Below are positions 43,821-53,640 of a DNA stretch of 64,000 bases, piece by piece. The notes below the pieces were generated by a model. That model ran no database searches and had not been told where the DNA came from. It saw nothing but the letters and a program-made list of their open reading frames with translations. The position numbers and the translations under genes are program-made. This DNA is from Dehalococcoidales bacterium (GTDB lineage: Bacteria; Chloroflexota; Dehalococcoidia; Dehalococcoidales; UBA3254), in contig JAFGOB010000150.1 of the NCBI GenBank assembly GCA_016926695.1, positions 8,936-72,935 on the forward strand, written 5' to 3'. The number at the start of each line of letters is the position of its first letter. Positions within the stretch are counted from its first letter, which is position 1.

Positions 43821-46295
43821 ATGGATATAAAAAAATATGAGGTTAAAAAAGAACAATTAAGGGTACAGTGCGACCCATCCATGTTTGATTTTGAATGCAC
43901 CAGTGAACTGACTCCTCTAAAGGAGTTCATCGGCCAGGACCGGGCTATCCGGGGGATAGAATTCGGACTTTCGATGAAATGCAAAGGCTATAACATCTAC
44001 GTGGCCGGTCTGTCCGGAACGGGCAAGACCTCCATCGTAAAAAGTTACGTTAAGAAAATGGTGGAATCCCGATCGGCGGAAGGGGCTTACAGCCCTGACG
44101 ACTGGTGCTATATCTACAACTTCACGGAAACGGATAAGCCCGGAATCATCAGCCTACCGCAAGGGAGGGGCAAGGCCTTCAAAGAACAGACTCTCAGGCT
44201 GCTGGATTACCTTAAGGAGAACCTGACCAGGGCCTTTTCCAGTGAAGAGTACAAATCGCAAACTAAAAATTTATTACAGGAAGGCCAGAAAGAACAGCAG
44301 AGACTTTTCGAAGAAGTAGGCGGAGAAGCCCGCAAGGAAGGCTTTTTGCTGCAAATGACCAATATGGGGCCGGCCGTTATCCCCCTTGTCGAAGGGAAAC
44401 CAATGGCCGAAGATGTATACCTGGCGCTGGAAGAAGACAAGAAGAAAAAGATCGAGGAACAGAGAGCGGTTATCCTGACCAGGCTTCAGGAGGTAATGGA
44501 GAAGGTGCGTGAGGCAGAACGTAAGACTGCGGAAAGGGTTCAGAGTATTGACAAAGCTGTAGCCGAATACACCGTCTCACGCCTTTTCGATGCTATTAAC
44601 CGGGACTATAAAGGCTGCCCGCAGGTGATAGAGTACCTGCAGGAGCTGAAGACCTATACCCTTGACAACCTCAATCACTTCAAGCAGCCAGAGCCGGAGC
44701 CGCAGCCTCAACAGCAGATACAGGCTGCGATGGGAATGTCATCCCAGGCAACCCTGCGGAACGATCCCTTCCTGCCCTTCCAGATTAACGTATTCGTGGA
44801 TAACAGCGGAAGCCAGGGACCGCCTGTAATTACGGAGTCCAATCCCAGCTATTTGAACCTTTTTGGCAAGATCGAAAGGCATTTTTTCATGGGCGGTTAT
44901 CTGAGCGACCATACTATGCTCAGACCGGGGGCTTTGCAGAAAGCCAGCGGAGGATATCTTCTCTTAAGCGCCATGGATGTACTTCAAAACCCGGCAGTCT
45001 GGCCGACGCTGAAGCGTGCCCTCAAGGACAGGGAGGCACGCATCGAGGAGCCCTATGATCAGTTCGGCATTTTCATGCCGGTGGGATTAAGGCCGCAGCC
45101 CATGCCCATCGACGTTAAAATCATCCTGATAGGGGATTCATCCCTGTACCATATGCTGTCAGCCTACGATGAGGACTTCTACGAAATATTCCGGGCCAAG
45201 GCGGACTTTGATTACCAGGTTAATAGGACCCGCGAAAACGTCATGAGCTATGCGGCCTTCCTTTGCGGGTGCTGCGAGGAATGCCAGGTGCAGCATTTTG
45301 ACCGCAGCGGGGTAGCCAGGGCTATCGACCATGCGTCCAGGCTGGTCTCAGACCAGGAAAAGCTCTCAACGCGTTTTTCGCAGATGAAAGAACTGGTGGA
45401 GGAGGCGGCTTACTGGGCTGAGAAGGAAAAATCCCCCGTTATCGTTGCCAGCCACGTGGATAGAGCCGTTAACGAAAGACGCTACCGCCATAATCTGCCG
45501 GATGAACGTTTGAGGGAGATGATCACCCGCGGGGTAATAATGATCGACATCACGGGCTCGGAGGTGGGACAGGTCAACGGTCTGAGCGTTTACAGCATGG
45601 GGGATATTTCTTTTGGTAAACCTTCCCGCATCACCTGCCGCACCTACCTGGGAAGGAGCGGTGTAATAAACATCGAGCGTGAAACACACCTGAGCGGCCC
45701 GATACACGACAAGGGCGTCATGATTTTCAGCGGCTACATGGGATGGAAATACGCCCAGGAGTACCCACTGTCGCTGTCCGCCAGCCTGTGCTTTGAGCAA
45801 TCATACGAAGGGATAGAAGGGGACAGCGCTTCTTCCACGGAACTCTACGCGCTTCTTTCCAGCCTTTCTGGGCTGCCGGTCAAACAGTCCATGGCTGTGA
45901 CCGGATCGGTCAACCAGAAGGGTGAGATCCAGCCCATCGGCGGGATTAACCAGAAGATAGAGGGATTTTTTGATGTTTGCCGGGCTCGGGGCCTGAGCGG
46001 CGAACAGGGAGTCCTGATGCCGGTAAAAAATCTGAAACACCTGATGCTGAGAGATGAGGTAGTCGAGGCTGTGGAAAAGGGACTCTTCCATATCTGGGCG
46101 GTTGATACCGTTGACGAAGGTATAAGTATATTGACGGGAGTCAGGGCGGGAAAGAAAAAGGCTAACGGATCATACCCGGCCGGAACAGTCAATTACCTGG
46201 TGGACAGGAAACTGAGGGAGATGGCCGACAAGCTGAGGTCTTTCGCCGCGCCCCAGAAGGAAGGGGATAAGAGTGATAAGGCACAGGAGGGTTAA
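43821..46295 (+). CDS. LonB-type ATP-dependent protease (AAA_32)
   Basis: The protein has 824 residues with AGGAG upstream. Walker A is GLSGTGKTSIV (about 62-72). A helical insert with a coiled coil follows (EQRAVILTRLQEVMEKVREA), then the AAA core. The Lon protease domain is at the C-terminus with the Ser-Lys dyad: serine in GDSASSTELYALL and lysine in INQKIEGFFD. It lacks the Lon N-terminal substrate domain and a membrane anchor, so it is the soluble 'Lon-related' family. It degrades misfolded or regulatory proteins. Its neighbours are unrelated. Confidence 0.93.
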   Translation: MDIKKYEVKKEQLRVQCDPSMFDFECTSELTPLKEFIGQDRAIRGIEFGLSMKCKGYNIYVAGLSGTGKTSIVKSYVKKMVESRSAEGAYSPDDWCYIYNFTETDKPGIISLPQGRGKAFKEQTLRLLDYLKENLTRAFSSEEYKSQTKNLLQEGQKEQQRLFEEVGGEARKEGFLLQMTNMGPAVIPLVEGKPMAEDVYLALEEDKKKKIEEQRAVILTRLQEVMEKVREAERKTAERVQSIDKAVAEYTVSRLFDAINRDYKGCPQVIEYLQELKTYTLDNLNHFKQPEPEPQPQQQIQAAMGMSSQATLRNDPFLPFQINVFVDNSGSQGPPVITESNPSYLNLFGKIERHFFMGGYLSDHTMLRPGALQKASGGYLLLSAMDVLQNPAVWPTLKRALKDREARIEEPYDQFGIFMPVGLRPQPMPIDVKIILIGDSSLYHMLSAYDEDFYEIFRAKADFDYQVNRTRENVMSYAAFLCGCCEECQVQHFDRSGVARAIDHASRLVSDQEKLSTRFSQMKELVEEAAYWAEKEKSPVIVASHVDRAVNERRYRHNLPDERLREMITRGVIMIDITGSEVGQVNGLSVYSMGDISFGKPSRITCRTYLGRSGVINIERETHLSGPIHDKGVMIFSGYMGWKYAQEYPLSLSASLCFEQSYEGIEGDSASSTELYALLSSLSGLPVKQSMAVTGSVNQKGEIQPIGGINQKIEGFFDVCRARGLSGEQGVLMPVKNLKHLMLRDEVVEAVEKGLFHIWAVDTVDEGISILTGVRAGKKKANGSYPAGTVNYLVDRKLREMADKLRSFAAPQKEGDKSDKAQEG

Positions 46296-46800
46296 GCGTC
46301 TGGAGGAAGGGGGGAGGTAGAATTGTCACCCCAGCATGGTACGACGTTGAAAGAACCCGGCGCAGGCTGGTATGATACAGGAATTTTTTGTTAGGAATTT
46401 GTGAGAATCGGCGATGAATTGTTAGCGGTTTGTGAACCGGGATTTGCTAAGATGAAAATACTTCAGTCAAGGGTTCGCCCCCCGTGACAGTAGCTAAGGA
46501 AAACATGACCAGGCCGGCAGAAGACAGACTGCCGGCCTGGTCCGCTTTATGGGGGGGGCAATACCGTGGATGTCTGCGCCGGCGATCACCGGCCCTGTTT
46601 CCTGAGCGTAATACCCTGTCCGGTGTAGTGCCAGTCAATTAAGTTTATAGTGTTAAGCGCGCTTTTAGCTTCAATCTACTATAAAGCTGTTTATGAAGTA
46701 CTACACTAGCTATTCCGGTCTGGCTTTGTTTGAGATTGATTGATATTGAGATATGTGTGTATTAAGATGTAAATATTCCCGGGAAAAAGGAGCCAGTCAG
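46296..46800. other. Intergenic region with strong hairpin
   Basis: No gene is seen in this 505-bp stretch. It contains the 13-bp hairpin at 46508-46541 and a GTGTAGT/ACTACAC inverted pair (46623-46629 and 46700-46706). Confidence 0.45.
46508..46541. terminator. GC-rich hairpin, possible terminator
   Basis: ACCAGGCCGGCAG (46508-46520) pairs exactly with CTGCCGGCCTGGT (46529-46541) around an 8-base loop. No run of T follows, so termination is only probable. It lies 213 bp after the LonB stop. Confidence 0.5.
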
Positions 46801-47196
46801 GTGGTTTTGGGGAAATATATGCGAATGCTGCTGATAGCGCTTGATATATGTCTGCTGGCCTATATCATATCCCACATGGTCTACCGGCTTTTACCTGTCA
46901 CGGAACCTGCATTCTGGATAGGAGTGATAATCGAAGTAGGTCTGGCCTGGCTGGCTTACAGGTACTGGATGCGCGCCCGGACCTTACGTTCCTGGACTTA
47001 TGAAAAAACGCTGACTGTTGTACTGATCGCAGCAGCCATCGCCTGGCCGTCTCTGGTCCGCTTTACCAATTCCGAACTGCTGATATTAGCCGCCCCTTCC
47101 GATCTCCTGTTTTTCTTTGCTTTACTGACCTTGCTGATCTATAGCAGTTACGTGATACAACGTATGCCCGGTTCAGGCAAACGCAACCAGTACTGA
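46801..47196 (+). CDS. Four-helix membrane protein of unknown function
   Basis: The protein has 131 residues from a GTG at 46801 with AAGGAG eight bases upstream; the ATG at 46753 has none. Four hydrophobic helices are visible (LLIALDICLLAYIISHMV, FWIGVIIEVGLAWLAY, LTVVLIAAAIAWPSLV, LLFFFALLTLLIYSSYVI). No conserved motif is recognisable. Function unknown. Confidence 0.7.
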   Translation: MVLGKYMRMLLIALDICLLAYIISHMVYRLLPVTEPAFWIGVIIEVGLAWLAYRYWMRARTLRSWTYEKTLTVVLIAAAIAWPSLVRFTNSELLILAAPSDLLFFFALLTLLIYSSYVIQRMPGSGKRNQY

Positions 47197-47421
47197 ATCA
47201 CGTAAGCGACCGAACACAAATTTGCAGTTTACCCTCTTACTTCTCAACTCAAGAGAGAAGGATTTTTCGGGGAAGTATTCAAACAATCAGGTACTGGTAG
47301 TCTGCCGGACGGTCGCTCGCAGGGCAAAAATTGGTTTACTGTTTACAAATTCCTTGCGGCAGGTGCTATAATCAGTGGCAAACAGAACGCATAAAGATGC
47401 GCTTAACAGGAGGAAACCGAC

Positions 47422-48033
47422 ATGAAGATGCTGGTACTATCGGGAAGCCGCAACAGGCAGGGGAAAACAGCGGAGGCTATCAATGCCATATGCCGTGGTG
47501 TGGCGAAAGGTGGAGGCAGTTCAGAAGTGGTATTTTTACCGGAGCTGAAGCTGGAACGCTGCCGTCAATGCGATTTGGAGGGCTGGGGGATCTGCCGCAG
47601 CGAACACCGCTGCATTATTGAAGATGATTTCGCGGGACTGGACAAGAAAGCAGGGGCTGCCGATGTGGTGGTATTTGCCAATCCTGTCTATTTCGGCGAT
47701 TTAACCGAGAGCATGCGGGGATTTCTGGAACGTTACAGGAGAATCCATTTCACCATGGGCGGTCCGGGGACGCCGGGTTTTTCTGTCGGAACTGATACTA
47801 TTACGGCTGTCGGATTATGCTACGCCGGGGGCAGCGGAAACGGGACGACTTCCTGCGGGGCCAATCTCGAAAAATTATTGCAGAGCTGCGGGTTTGATGT
47901 GGTGGATATGGTGATGGCCCGACGCCAGAACCTGGAAACCAAGATACCACAGCTTGAGATGGAAGGAGAATGGCTGGCAACCGTGCCTACTTCTGGCAAA
48001 GCCTGGATAGCTCCGGGGACAAAGCAGAAGTAG
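47422..48033 (+). CDS. NADPH-dependent FMN reductase / flavodoxin-like protein
   Basis: The protein has 203 residues with AGGAGG upstream. It is the flavodoxin-like fold: MKMLVLSGSRNRQGKTAEAI is the FMN phosphate loop, FANPVYFGDLTESMRGFLER the second FMN site and GGSGNGTTSCGANLEKLL the third. Cysteines in CRQCDLEGWGIC suggest an extra Fe-S or redox site, as in iron-sulfur flavoproteins. It likely transfers electrons between NAD(P)H and small acceptors. A palindrome ends the gene. Confidence 0.9.
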   Translation: MKMLVLSGSRNRQGKTAEAINAICRGVAKGGGSSEVVFLPELKLERCRQCDLEGWGICRSEHRCIIEDDFAGLDKKAGAADVVVFANPVYFGDLTESMRGFLERYRRIHFTMGGPGTPGFSVGTDTITAVGLCYAGGSGNGTTSCGANLEKLLQSCGFDVVDMVMARRQNLETKIPQLEMEGEWLATVPTSGKAWIAPGTKQK

Positions 48034-48044
48034 AAATAATATGA

Positions 48045-48082
48045 GGATTCTGCGGCAACCTGCTACGGTTGCCGCAGAATCC
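48045..48082. repeat. TGCGGCAAC palindromic repeat, copy 3
   Basis: GGATTCTGCGGCAAC and its exact complement (48045-48059 and 48068-48082) form a 15-bp stem with an 8-base loop. It lies between two converging genes and probably terminates both. Confidence 0.75.
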
Positions 48083-48085
48083 CTC

Positions 48086-49339
48086 TTACATTAGGTCTTT
48101 TTCGCTCTCTGCGATCGCTTTTTTAAGCTCGGCGTTCAGGGCAGGAGGAAGACCTTCAATGTCGACTCTTAAAAATCCACGGACGATCGTGGCTGTGGCT
48201 TCCGTCCGTGTCAAGCCCCGGGCCATCAGGTATTCAACCTCTTCCTCGGCGATTTTCCCTACGGCTGCCTCATGCGAAAGGTCGATACCCGCCAGATTGC
48301 CCTTGAGTTCGGGGATGGCATGGATCGAGCCGCCCTCTCCCAGAATCAATCCCCTGCATTCCAGATGACCTTTGACATCCGGTGCATCGCCTTCGATATA
48401 ACCCCGGGCCACGATTTTCCCGCCGGTAGTAATAGCTCTTGAAATCAACTCTGTCTTACATCCCCTGGCACTGAGCATGGTTCTGGAGCCTATATCCAGG
48501 TCGGATCCGGGCGGGGCTACCAGGATGGAATTAAAGCGTACCACAGCGTTCTCACCCACACAGCGGGCAACAGGGTCCATCTGAAGTGAGCCTACCGGCT
48601 TCATAAGAACGTAGTTGCTTAAATAGAGCCCGTTCTCCTCGACAATGACCCCGGTACGCGGCCTGACGGCTACCTCGGGATGCCAGTTGTGAATCATGGT
48701 GAAAGTAACCCTGGCGTTTTTCTTGATATACATTTCCGAAACACCCAGATGTAAACCGGGATCGCTGCGGGAAGCGGTGGCGCAGCCTGTAATGATATGC
48801 AGTTCTGAGTCTTCTTCGGCGATGATAACATTGTGTACATTCTGCATGGCCTGTTTCTTGGCCAGGTAAAGGCAAGCCTGGACGGGGTAGGTGCTCTTTT
48901 GTCCCGGCAGTGCCCGGATGAAATAGCCGTCCGCGCGGTTAAGCTCCACGGCGGCAGTATATTTATCCTTGTCTACGCTGACTGCTTTCCACCAGTAGTC
49001 CTCCATCCAACTGTATTTCTTAAGGGCTTCGCTTACGGACATAACCTCTATGCCTTCCTGCTCAGCCGTAAAATGGACCGGCGTGTTGTCAACTTGCAGG
49101 AAAGTACCCGATCTTGCATGGCGGTTGTCAAGAATAATGCCTGAAGACAGCATTTGCTGCTTGTCCTGTTCGGATAGTGCCGAAAGATCGGACTGATAGG
49201 GTAAGTCTTTTTCCGGTATGGTGAAGGTATTCAGATCCACATCCTTGCCGTTTGAAGCTGGTTTTTCCGCGGCGGAACGGGCCTTTTCCAGGTTCTCATT
49301 ATTTTGTTCGCTGGTGTCTATTTCACGCATGTTATGCAT
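48086..49339 (-). CDS. sufB: SufB/SufD-type Fe-S assembly scaffold (minimal SMS type)
   Basis: The protein has 417 residues from the ATG at 49337-49339 (AAAGG upstream). The beta-helix core is typical: EDSELHIITGCATASRSDPG, FTMIHNWHPEVAVRPRTG, SILVAPPGSDLDIGSRTML and LSHEAAVGKIAEEEVEYLMA near the end with the conserved His and Glu. It is the only SufB/D-like gene here and is coupled to SufC, so the scaffold is probably a SufB homodimer. It overlaps the SufC gene by 22 bp. Confidence 0.92.
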   Translation of the reverse strand: MHNMREIDTSEQNNENLEKARSAAEKPASNGKDVDLNTFTIPEKDLPYQSDLSALSEQDKQQMLSSGIILDNRHARSGTFLQVDNTPVHFTAEQEGIEVMSVSEALKKYSWMEDYWWKAVSVDKDKYTAAVELNRADGYFIRALPGQKSTYPVQACLYLAKKQAMQNVHNVIIAEEDSELHIITGCATASRSDPGLHLGVSEMYIKKNARVTFTMIHNWHPEVAVRPRTGVIVEENGLYLSNYVLMKPVGSLQMDPVARCVGENAVVRFNSILVAPPGSDLDIGSRTMLSARGCKTELISRAITTGGKIVARGYIEGDAPDVKGHLECRGLILGEGGSIHAIPELKGNLAGIDLSHEAAVGKIAEEEVEYLMARGLTRTEATATIVRGFLRVDIEGLPPALNAELKKAIAESEKDLM

Positions 49340-50052
49340 TTGTTATACCCTTTCTCTTTAATTGTCGCGAGCATTTCATGGGGATCTCCCTCACAGCCGA
49401 TCATGCCGTCGCACATTACATATCCCGTTCTGGCGTTTACATAGTCCAGGATATAGCCGGTATGGGTAATAATAAGTCCCATGCAACGCCGGTTGCGTAT
49501 CGGGCAGTCCTTCTCCAGCAGTTCGTTGATCAGTCTGCCTATCAGCGAGATGTTGACCAGATCGACACCTGATTCCGGCTCATCCAGCAGTACCAGTTCG
49601 GGCCGCTGGGCCATCAACTGCATCAGCTCGGAACGTTTGATCTCTCCGCCGGAAAAGCCGTAGTTGATATCCCTCTCCAGGAAATCGCTCAGGTTGGCTT
49701 TCTCCGCCAGTTGCTGTATGGTTTCTTCACTCCCATACCCTTTCAAACAGGCGCCTACCATATCGTATGTCCTCACGCCGCGAATAATGGGTGGACGCTG
49801 AAATGACATGCCAATACCCAGACGAGCTCTCTCATCCATGGGCATGTTGGTGATATCATGACCGTTGAAAATGATCTTTCCGCCGGTGACCTGGTATTTG
49901 GGAAAGCCCATTATGGCCGAGAGCAGGGTGCTTTTACCAGCCCCGTTGGGACCGAAAAGGACATGGGTTTCGCCCGTTTTAATAGTCATACTCAGATTGT
50001 GTAAAATCTCTTTATTACCTATAGATATGCACAGTTCCTTGATTTCCAGCAT
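49318..50052 (-). CDS. sufC: SufC-type Fe-S assembly ATPase
   Basis: The protein has 244 residues: an ABC ATPase with Walker A FGPNGAGKSTLLSAI, signature YGFSGGEIKRSELMQLMAQ, Walker B LVLLDEPESGVD and the switch His in IITHTGYIL. A C-terminal stretch with extra cysteines (GCEGDP, YNKCITCVK) is longer than in E. coli SufC and typical of the minimal SMS-type proteins. It powers the SufB scaffold. It lies just after the ferritin-like gene. Confidence 0.93.
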   Translation of the reverse strand: MLEIKELCISIGNKEILHNLSMTIKTGETHVLFGPNGAGKSTLLSAIMGFPKYQVTGGKIIFNGHDITNMPMDERARLGIGMSFQRPPIIRGVRTYDMVGACLKGYGSEETIQQLAEKANLSDFLERDINYGFSGGEIKRSELMQLMAQRPELVLLDEPESGVDLVNISLIGRLINELLEKDCPIRNRRCMGLIITHTGYILDYVNARTGYVMCDGMIGCEGDPHEMLATIKEKGYNKCITCVK

Positions 50053-50054
50053 GT

Positions 50055-50573
50055 TTATCCTCCATCCAGGGAATGATGTTCCTTGATAGTAAACCAGTCA
50101 GCCGGGTTTTTCAAGTATTCGTAGTAGTCCAGCAAAGTTGAATGATGGGCGCTTTCTTCTCCGGCCAGTATAGCGTAATATTTCTTTTCGATGTCAAGGG
50201 CGCTCGCTTCGGACTGTTCAAGGTAAAAATCGCGGGTCTTGTTCTCCATTTCCATTGCCGTTTGAACTGCCGCCATCTCGCTGTCCGTAGCCTTTACGTC
50301 CGGCATGGCGGTGGCAAAGAGGGTCTTCAGCCTTTGGCCCTGGTCGGGAGTAAAGTCTACCTCCGGCCACTCTTTTTTTGCCTGAAGGGCTTTAAATATG
50401 GTCTCAAATTTTCTTCGATGAATATCCTCTTCCAGCGCCAGCGACTGAAAAAGGCTTCTGCCCAGGTCGTTCCTGCTGACCCTGGCGGCTTTCTGGTAAT
50501 ATTTTTTACCGTCTTTTTCCATCTGTATAGCGTTGATTAAAGCGTCGATTTTGCTGTTTTGTTCTGCTGTCAA
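50055..50573 (-). CDS. Ferritin-like/rubrerythrin-family protein
   Basis: The protein has 172 residues in a four-helix bundle with two E-x-x-H di-iron half-sites: LALEEDIHRRKFE and LAGEESAHHSTLLD, plus Glu in the first and third helices (QMEKDGKKYYQKA, EMENKTRDFYLEQ). There is no rubredoxin tail. It likely stores iron or reduces peroxide. It is encoded 2 bp upstream of SufC, so it may supply iron or protect the Fe-S assembly pair. Confidence 0.88.
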   Translation of the reverse strand: MTAEQNSKIDALINAIQMEKDGKKYYQKAARVSRNDLGRSLFQSLALEEDIHRRKFETIFKALQAKKEWPEVDFTPDQGQRLKTLFATAMPDVKATDSEMAAVQTAMEMENKTRDFYLEQSEASALDIEKKYYAILAGEESAHHSTLLDYYEYLKNPADWFTIKEHHSLDGG

Positions 50574-50801
50574 ACTGCTTCCTCCGGTGTTTTATTCCGG
50601 TACAGCCGTTGTGGGCCCGCACCGGTACGTTTATCTCTGTCTCTGACTGTACTATGTCTATTATCATTATATAACCTGGATTTGTATTGAAGCGGCATAC
50701 TAAAAGATAAAATATAATGTAGTACATAATATTCTGAACGGAAAAGCAAATTAGACGAAAGAATAACTATAGGATATAATAACGATACTAGGAAAGTTGA
50801 A

Positions 50802-51626
50802 ATGCCCGCATTATATGTGGTGGCTACTCCCATTGGTAACCTGGAGGATATTACCTTACGAGCTCTCCGCATTTTGAAAGAGGTGAAGCTGATAGCGGCA
50901 GAGGATACACGCAAGACCCGCAGGCTTCTGACCGCTTATTCTGTTCAGACACCTGTTACCAGCTATTTTGAGCATAATAAGCTGACCAAGCTTGATTACA
51001 TAATAGAACGGTTGCGAAATGAAAACGTAGCATTGGTTTCGGATGCCGGTATGCCCGGCGTGTCAGATCCCGGGTATGAGCTTATATCGGCAGCAGCCGG
51101 TTTAAATATCCCGGTAGTTGTGATTCCCGGACCATCGGCAGTACTGACCGCTCTGGCTGTTTCCGGCCTACCCACTGATAGCTTCCTGTACCTGGGATTC
51201 CTGCCGCATAAAGCCGGCCTGCGGCGGCGTCTGCTTAAGGCCAGGGCTGGTGAAAAATCAACACTTGTACTGTTTGAAGCACCTCACCGTCTTGGAGAGA
51301 CGTTAAAGGATATGCTTGAAATCCTGGGAGACCGCCGGATCGTGGTATGCAGGGAACTGACCAAGCTTTATGAAGAGGTTTTCAGGGGCACTTTGAGCCA
51401 GGCAGCGGAGCATTTTACCGCTCCCAGGGGTGAATTCACCCTGGTAGTGGCAGGGGAAAAAGAGGCCGGTCCCGGAACTGCGGACGAAAAGACCGGTGAA
51501 GAGCTGTCCAGGATGAAAAAATCCGGAATAAAGGCCAGAGAGGCCGTACGTAAATTATCTGATGAGACCGGGCTTTCCCGCAAAGAGCTGTACCGGGCCT
51601 GGATAAAAAACGAAAAGGGGGATTAG
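50802..51626 (+). CDS. rsmI: 16S rRNA (cytidine-1402-2'-O)-methyltransferase
   Basis: The protein has 274 residues. The family signature is at the N-terminus: VATPIGNLEDITLRALRIL and LIAAEDTRKTRRLL. NVALVSDAGMPGVSDPGYEL and VIPGPSAVLTALAVSGLP follow, all typical of RsmI in the SAM-dependent tetrapyrrole methylase fold. It methylates C1402 in the ribosomal decoding centre. It begins an operon with a small zinc protein, MetRS and polyprenyl synthase. Confidence 0.96.
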   Translation: MPALYVVATPIGNLEDITLRALRILKEVKLIAAEDTRKTRRLLTAYSVQTPVTSYFEHNKLTKLDYIIERLRNENVALVSDAGMPGVSDPGYELISAAAGLNIPVVVIPGPSAVLTALAVSGLPTDSFLYLGFLPHKAGLRRRLLKARAGEKSTLVLFEAPHRLGETLKDMLEILGDRRIVVCRELTKLYEEVFRGTLSQAAEHFTAPRGEFTLVVAGEKEAGPGTADEKTGEELSRMKKSGIKAREAVRKLSDETGLSRKELYRAWIKNEKGD

Positions 51627-51628
51627 AA

Positions 51629-51835
51629 GTGCGCAGGGGATGTATTTCTTTAGGAAATATTCAATGCGACCAATGCGGCCGCACCATCCGTTATCCCGAA
51701 AGGTATCTTTATCTAGAAGAAACCAAGGACAAACACAAGATGCTTTGCCTGAGTTGCTGTCAGGAGAACGGAATGGTAAAAGCTGGATCTAAAAAAGAGG
51801 ATGCTGAAATTTTGTTCGACTTGAGTAACGAATAA
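51629..51835 (+). CDS. Small zinc-ribbon-like protein
   Basis: The protein has 68 residues from a GTG, 2 bp after the rsmI stop. The cysteine pairs CDQCGRTI and LCLSCC form a probable zinc site. The rest is polar. The tight spacing supports translation as part of the rsmI-metG operon. No function is known to me. Confidence 0.75.
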   Translation: MRRGCISLGNIQCDQCGRTIRYPERYLYLEETKDKHKMLCLSCCQENGMVKAGSKKEDAEILFDLSNE

Positions 51836-51951
51836 TCTTTAAGGTATTATTTATTTATTAATATTTTCATGGCGCTTTCCAACCATCAGAGTGCCCGGTT
51901 TGAGCAGTCTGAACAGTACCGGGAAGGCTGATGTTTTCCAGGAGTTGAATC

Positions 51952-53628
51952 ATGGGTGAAAAGGTGTTTATTGGAGTGGCCTGGCCGTATGCTTCCGGTC
52001 CAAGGCATCTGGGTCATGTAGCGGGCGCTTATCTTCCCGCCGATATTTTTGCCCGCTATCACCGGCTTAAGGGTAACGAGGTCCTGATGGTATCCGGCAG
52101 CGATGAACACGGCACCCCGATTACAATAAAGGCTGAGCAGGAAGGAAAGACCCCCGAGCAGGTGGCAAGGTATTATCATGACCAGTTTACGGATACCTTC
52201 AACCGCCTGGGAATTTCATTTGATTTATTCACTCAGACCCATACCGATAATCACATCCGTGTCACTCAGGACTTTTTTTTAACGCTTCTGAAGAAGGGTT
52301 ATATCTATAAAGACCTGGTGCTTCAAGCCTGGTGTCCCAAATGCCAGCGTTATCTAACTGACCGCTATATCGAGGGTACGTGTCCTTTCTGCAAATACAG
52401 TGATGCCCGCGGCGACCAGTGCGACCAGTGCGGCAAGCCTATGAACCCGGTTGATCTTGTATCTCCCCGCTGCCGGTTGTGCGGCTCAACACCGGAGTTT
52501 AAAAATTCAGAACATTTCTTTTTGAAGCTGAGCGCCTTCCAGGAAAAACTGAAGGAATGGGTAAAACCAAAGACGCACTGGCGCTCCAACGTATATCAAT
52601 TCACCCTGCGTTACCTTGAGGAGGGATTGAAAGACCGGGCTATTACACGTGATATGGAATGGGGCGTACCATTACCGCTGCCGGGTTATGAAGGTAAAAG
52701 GATTTATGTCTGGTTTGACGCCGTGATCGGTTATTTATCCGCCGCCAGGGAATGGGCGGAAAAAAACGGGAATGAAAACGCCTGGCAGACATTCTGGCAG
52801 GATGAAGCTGTCAGGAGCTATTATTTCATCGGCAAGGACAATATTATCTTTCACTCGATTATCTGGCCGGCGATGCTAATGGGCTACGGTGGGTTGAACC
52901 TGCCGTATGATGTACCGGCCAACGAGTATCTGACTTTTGAAGAGAAGAAATTTTCTACTTCCCGCAGTTGGGCGGTCTGGGTGCCGGACTATCTTTCCCG
53001 GTACTCTCCCGATCCTTTGCGCTACCTGCTTTCAATCAATATGCCTGAGACCACGGACACAGATTTTTCCTGGCGTGAGTTCTACCGCCGAAATAACGAT
53101 GAACTGGTAGCTACTTACGGAAACCTGGCCCACAGGGTTTTAACCTTCACATACAAGAATTTTGAAGGTTGCATTCCTGCTCCGGGAACGATGGATGAAT
53201 CCGGACGTATGCTGCTGGACAGAGCGGGAAAAGCGCTGGAATCAACAGGCAACATGATCGCTCTGTGCCGCTTTAAGGAAGCTATAAAAACAGCCATGGG
53301 ACTGGCACAGGAAACAAACCGCTACCTTGATGAGAAAGCTCCCTGGAAGGCTATCAAAACGGATAAACTCGCAGCCGGGACGTCTCTTTACACTGCCATC
53401 GGTGTTTTGTCATGCCTGAGAATCGCGCTGTACCCGTTTCTTCCGTTCAGCTCACAGAAACTGCATGAGTACCTTGGATATACCGGAGAGGTCAAAGACA
53501 GCGGGTTGAATTTCAGTTTGCCGCCAGCCGGGCAATTTCTGGCTGCCCCTCAAGCCCTTTTCACAAAGCTGGATGAAAAGCAGGTTGAGGTGGAAAACCA
53601 GCGATTAGAGCATACTCAAACAGAATAG
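51952..53628 (+). CDS. metG: Methionyl-tRNA synthetase
   Basis: The protein has 558 residues with AGGAG upstream. It is a class I synthetase with YASGPRHLGHVAGAY (HIGH-type), a zinc knuckle with CPKC, CPFC, CDQC and CRLC, and KFSTSRSW (KMSKS-type). The anticodon-binding helical domain follows. It lacks the C-terminal dimer domain of E. coli MetRS. It charges initiator and elongator tRNA-Met. It is co-directional with rsmI and the polyprenyl synthase. Confidence 0.96.
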   Translation: MGEKVFIGVAWPYASGPRHLGHVAGAYLPADIFARYHRLKGNEVLMVSGSDEHGTPITIKAEQEGKTPEQVARYYHDQFTDTFNRLGISFDLFTQTHTDNHIRVTQDFFLTLLKKGYIYKDLVLQAWCPKCQRYLTDRYIEGTCPFCKYSDARGDQCDQCGKPMNPVDLVSPRCRLCGSTPEFKNSEHFFLKLSAFQEKLKEWVKPKTHWRSNVYQFTLRYLEEGLKDRAITRDMEWGVPLPLPGYEGKRIYVWFDAVIGYLSAAREWAEKNGNENAWQTFWQDEAVRSYYFIGKDNIIFHSIIWPAMLMGYGGLNLPYDVPANEYLTFEEKKFSTSRSWAVWVPDYLSRYSPDPLRYLLSINMPETTDTDFSWREFYRRNNDELVATYGNLAHRVLTFTYKNFEGCIPAPGTMDESGRMLLDRAGKALESTGNMIALCRFKEAIKTAMGLAQETNRYLDEKAPWKAIKTDKLAAGTSLYTAIGVLSCLRIALYPFLPFSSQKLHEYLGYTGEVKDSGLNFSLPPAGQFLAAPQALFTKLDEKQVEVENQRLEHTQTE

Positions 53629-53640
53629 AAAGGAAGAAAT

